DNA from: an uncultured Pseudomonas sp.
GTDB taxonomy: Bacteria; Pseudomonadota; Gammaproteobacteria; Pseudomonadales; Pseudomonadaceae
Length of the DNA: 64,000 nt
Assembly (NCBI RefSeq): GCF_943846705.1
Contig: NZ_OX044366.1
Coordinates: 4,092,001-4,156,000 of the forward strand
Reading direction: 5' to 3'
Each line of letters begins with the position of its first letter. Position 1 is the stretch's first letter. The position numbers were made by a program, and so were the translations under genes. The notes beneath the pieces are model-generated. The model had not been told where the DNA came from. It saw nothing but the letters and a program-made list of their open reading frames with translations, and did no database searches. Of the stretch, positions 62,503-64,000 are shown piece after piece.

Positions 62503-63762
62503 TCAGGCGTAGTAATCAACCAAGCCACGAACACCGCCAGAGGTCGCGCGGGTTGATTCAACTGCGCTCAAATGCAGCTCCTCATCCCCGCCAAGCGACT
62601 CACCGGAGGCACCTCCACGCCCTCGCTCATCGCCACCACCCTGCCCTTGCCAGCCACGGCTGAGCGACTGATCGGAGACGCTTACGTCCAGCTGGTTCAT
62701 GCCTTGCTGGGCAAACAGCTCACGCAGGCGATGCATCTGCGCATCCAGCGCCTCACGCACCCCTGCATGCGGGCTGGCGAAGGTCACTTGGCTTTGTTCT
62801 TGGCTGACGCTGATACGCACTTCCAGACGCCCCAGCTCAGCGGGGTCGAGCTGAATCTCGGCGGACTTAAGGTTCTGGCTGGACATCACCATCACGCGAT
62901 CCACCACCGCCTCACTCCAACCGCCCTGCTGCATTGGCACCGGCTGCCCAACCACCGGCGCTCGTGCAGACAGCGAATTCTGTTGGCCAATGGCCTGAGT
63001 CAACGCATTGAGCTTGCTGACGAAGTTCTCTGGGGTATTGTTCGCCGTGCCTTCCTTCAGGGCCTCAAGGCTTTTGCCTGTGAGGACTTCAAGCTCTAGC
63101 TCCGGCAACTCAAGCGCATCTCCCCCTATGGGCATCTCGTCTTGCACCACCTGACTGGCCAGCATGTTCTGGCTGGCACTTTGGCTCGCCAGGCTGGCCT
63201 GACCCAGCGGTGAAGCCGCTTGCTCCGCCAGGGCTTTTTCCTTCGCGCCTATTTCCAACGCCATGCGCACCGCTGGCAATTGGTTGAGCGCATCCAGTTC
63301 AGCATCGAAGCTGGCCTCGGTCAGGCTCGCCGGCCCCGAGCTGGTCAACCCGCTAGTCACCAACAAGGGCGCCGGCTGGCTATCGAGGGTGAGCTCTTGC
63401 GCCTCTTCCGCCGGCAACTCGCCGGTGATACCGAGCAATAACAGCGGATCAAGCGCAGCCCCCTGGTTTTCCGGCTCACTCGGCAAAGGCTTGCCGCTAT
63501 CGGCAACCTCACTCTGCCCGGTGGCGGCAACGACCTGCGGATCATCGTCTGGCTTTTCTGTGGTTTTGCTTTCGCGCGCCGGTTTGGCAGATGCGTCGTT
63601 ACGCTCTGCGGCCTTAGCCTGTCGCTCCTTGGCATACACCTGGGAGAAGCTGGAGGCCTCGTTCTTATTGGTCTGCGCGGTTTTTTCCGGCGGTTTTGAT
63701 GCAGCAGCCCTGGGCTTTACTTCAGGTGCCGACTTGAGCAACAAATCGGGGGCAACGGACAT
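62503..63762 (-). CDS. fliK: Flagellar hook-length control protein FliK
   Basis: The 419-residue secreted ruler has a Lys/Glu/Ala-rich N-terminal region (MSVAPDLLLKSAPEVKPRAA), a variable middle and a C-terminal Flg_hook domain (about 300-395): WSEAVVDRVMVMSSQNLKSA, EIQLDPAELGRLEVRISVSQ and LDAQMHRLRELFAQQGMNQL. The frame runs 39 codons further upstream, but ATG 63762 has GGAG seven bases ahead and lies downstream of the RpoN site, so it was chosen. It is monocistronic by promoter and terminator. Confidence 0.93.
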   Translation of the reverse strand: MSVAPDLLLKSAPEVKPRAAASKPPEKTAQTNKNEASSFSQVYAKERQAKAAERNDASAKPARESKTTEKPDDDPQVVAATGQSEVADSGKPLPSEPENQGAALDPLLLLGITGELPAEEAQELTLDSQPAPLLVTSGLTSSGPASLTEASFDAELDALNQLPAVRMALEIGAKEKALAEQAASPLGQASLASQSASQNMLASQVVQDEMPIGGDALELPELELEVLTGKSLEALKEGTANNTPENFVSKLNALTQAIGQQNSLSARAPVVGQPVPMQQGGWSEAVVDRVMVMSSQNLKSAEIQLDPAELGRLEVRISVSQEQSQVTFASPHAGVREALDAQMHRLRELFAQQGMNQLDVSVSDQSLSRGWQGQGGGDERGRGGASGESLGGDEELHLSAVESTRATSGGVRGLVDYYA

Positions 63763-63800
63763 GGATACTCTCCGCTCGGGGTTGGTCGTGCAGAGGTTTT

Positions 63801-63818
63801 TGCAAGGTGCGGGCCAAC
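63801..63818 (-). promoter_or_regulatory. Sigma-54 (RpoN) promoter of fliK
   Basis: On the minus strand, TTGGCCCGCACCTTGCAA has GG-N10-GC and TTGGC/TTGCA elements. The predicted start is near 63790, about 28 bases before the fliK ATG. Confidence 0.75.
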
Positions 63819-63878
63819 TTGTTGACGCAAGCATCCGCGATGGCGCAATGCCGCAGAAGCGCGCCGAGCGCAGTAACA

Positions 63879-64000
63879 CTAGCGCCGATAACGTTGACGC
63901 TCGGACTTAAGCAGGATGCGCACGATGGCAAATTCACGTTCAATCTGCTCAACCAACTCAGCGGCTGGCTCCAACTGCTCGCGCCGCCCGGCCTCCTCCA
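63879..64000 (-). CDS. C-terminal end of a probable Hpt domain protein (HptB-like; window edge)
   Basis: Only the last 39 codons are present, ending EQIEREFAIVRILLKSERQR plus YRR and TAG at 63879. The stretch LVEQIEREFAIVRILLKSE resembles the final helix of Hpt phosphotransfer domains. In several Pseudomonas genomes an hptB gene precedes fliK, which supports the call. A FliJ C-terminus is the alternative. It needs the neighbouring sequence to settle. Confidence 0.5.
   Translation of the reverse strand, partial: EEAGRREQLEPAAELVEQIEREFAIVRILLKSERQRYRR

Overview
The window reads as chromosomal DNA of a polar-flagellated Pseudomonas or a very close relative. The evidence is gene content and order: asd-leuBDC with a divergent LysR gene, an Entner-Doudoroff set, gltX next to an emrAB-like pair and uvrB, a complete ccmABCDEFGHI operon, and the typical pseudomonad block fliK-fliLMNOPQR-flhB-flhA-flhF-fleN-fliA-cheYZAB-motCD-parC-parP-cheW. 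There are no insertion sequences, phage genes or CRISPR arrays, and codon use looks uniform. Species is not assigned.

Layout. 1-5.9 kb: amino-acid biosynthesis on the minus strand (end of a second aspartate-semialdehyde dehydrogenase gene, asd, leuB, leuD, leuC) and a divergent LysR regulator. 5.9-9.3 kb: a large five-PAS GGDEF-EAL protein whose GTG start lies inside a short upstream ORF. 9.3-10.9 kb: an Hsp20 gene (ibpA) with a sigma-32-like promoter and a ROSE-type RNA thermometer hairpin over its ribosome site, and a tRNA dihydrouridine synthase. 11-14.7 kb: minus-strand operon pgl-edd-eda-thioesterase, an Entner-Doudoroff arrangement without zwf. 14.8-16.7 kb: a 7TMR-DISM diguanylate cyclase. 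16.8-17.4 kb: four tRNAs (Glu-Ala-Glu-Ala, genomic left to right) behind a consensus sigma-70 promoter, downstream of gltX. 19-23.6 kb: LysR regulator, EmrA/EmrB-like efflux pair and an EamA exporter. 23.6-27.3 kb: a nested inverted repeat, uvrB, an aromatic/aspartate aminotransferase, tRNA-Asn and tRNA-Pro.

27.5-33.6 kb is the least characterised stretch: a small DUF2061 membrane protein, a GH17 glucanase-like membrane protein with a convergent small membrane protein, a conserved hypothetical exported protein, and an alpha/beta-hydrolase gene overlapping a MlaA (VacJ) family gene whose product has no lipobox cysteine. A MerR regulator and a small lipoprotein follow. 33.5-40.6 kb: the cytochrome c maturation operon, with many 4-base start/stop overlaps. 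40.7-42.6 kb: an unusual pair, a FliK-like protein and a stand-alone FlhB cytoplasmic-domain protein (FhlB type), separate from the main fliK and flhB genes.

42.6-64 kb: chemotaxis and flagellar genes, all minus strand. Regulatory signals read from sequence fit the known flagellar hierarchy: sigma-54 (RpoN) -24/-12 sites with exact GG-N10-GC spacing ahead of flhA, fliL and fliK, and FliA-like sites ahead of parP and, more weakly, the FliK-like gene. CheA carries three near-identical copies and one diverged copy of a short acidic motif in its linker, beside the ParC/ParP polar array-positioning genes. FlhF and FleN point to polar placement and number control. The window ends inside a gene whose C-terminus resembles an Hpt domain protein upstream of fliK.
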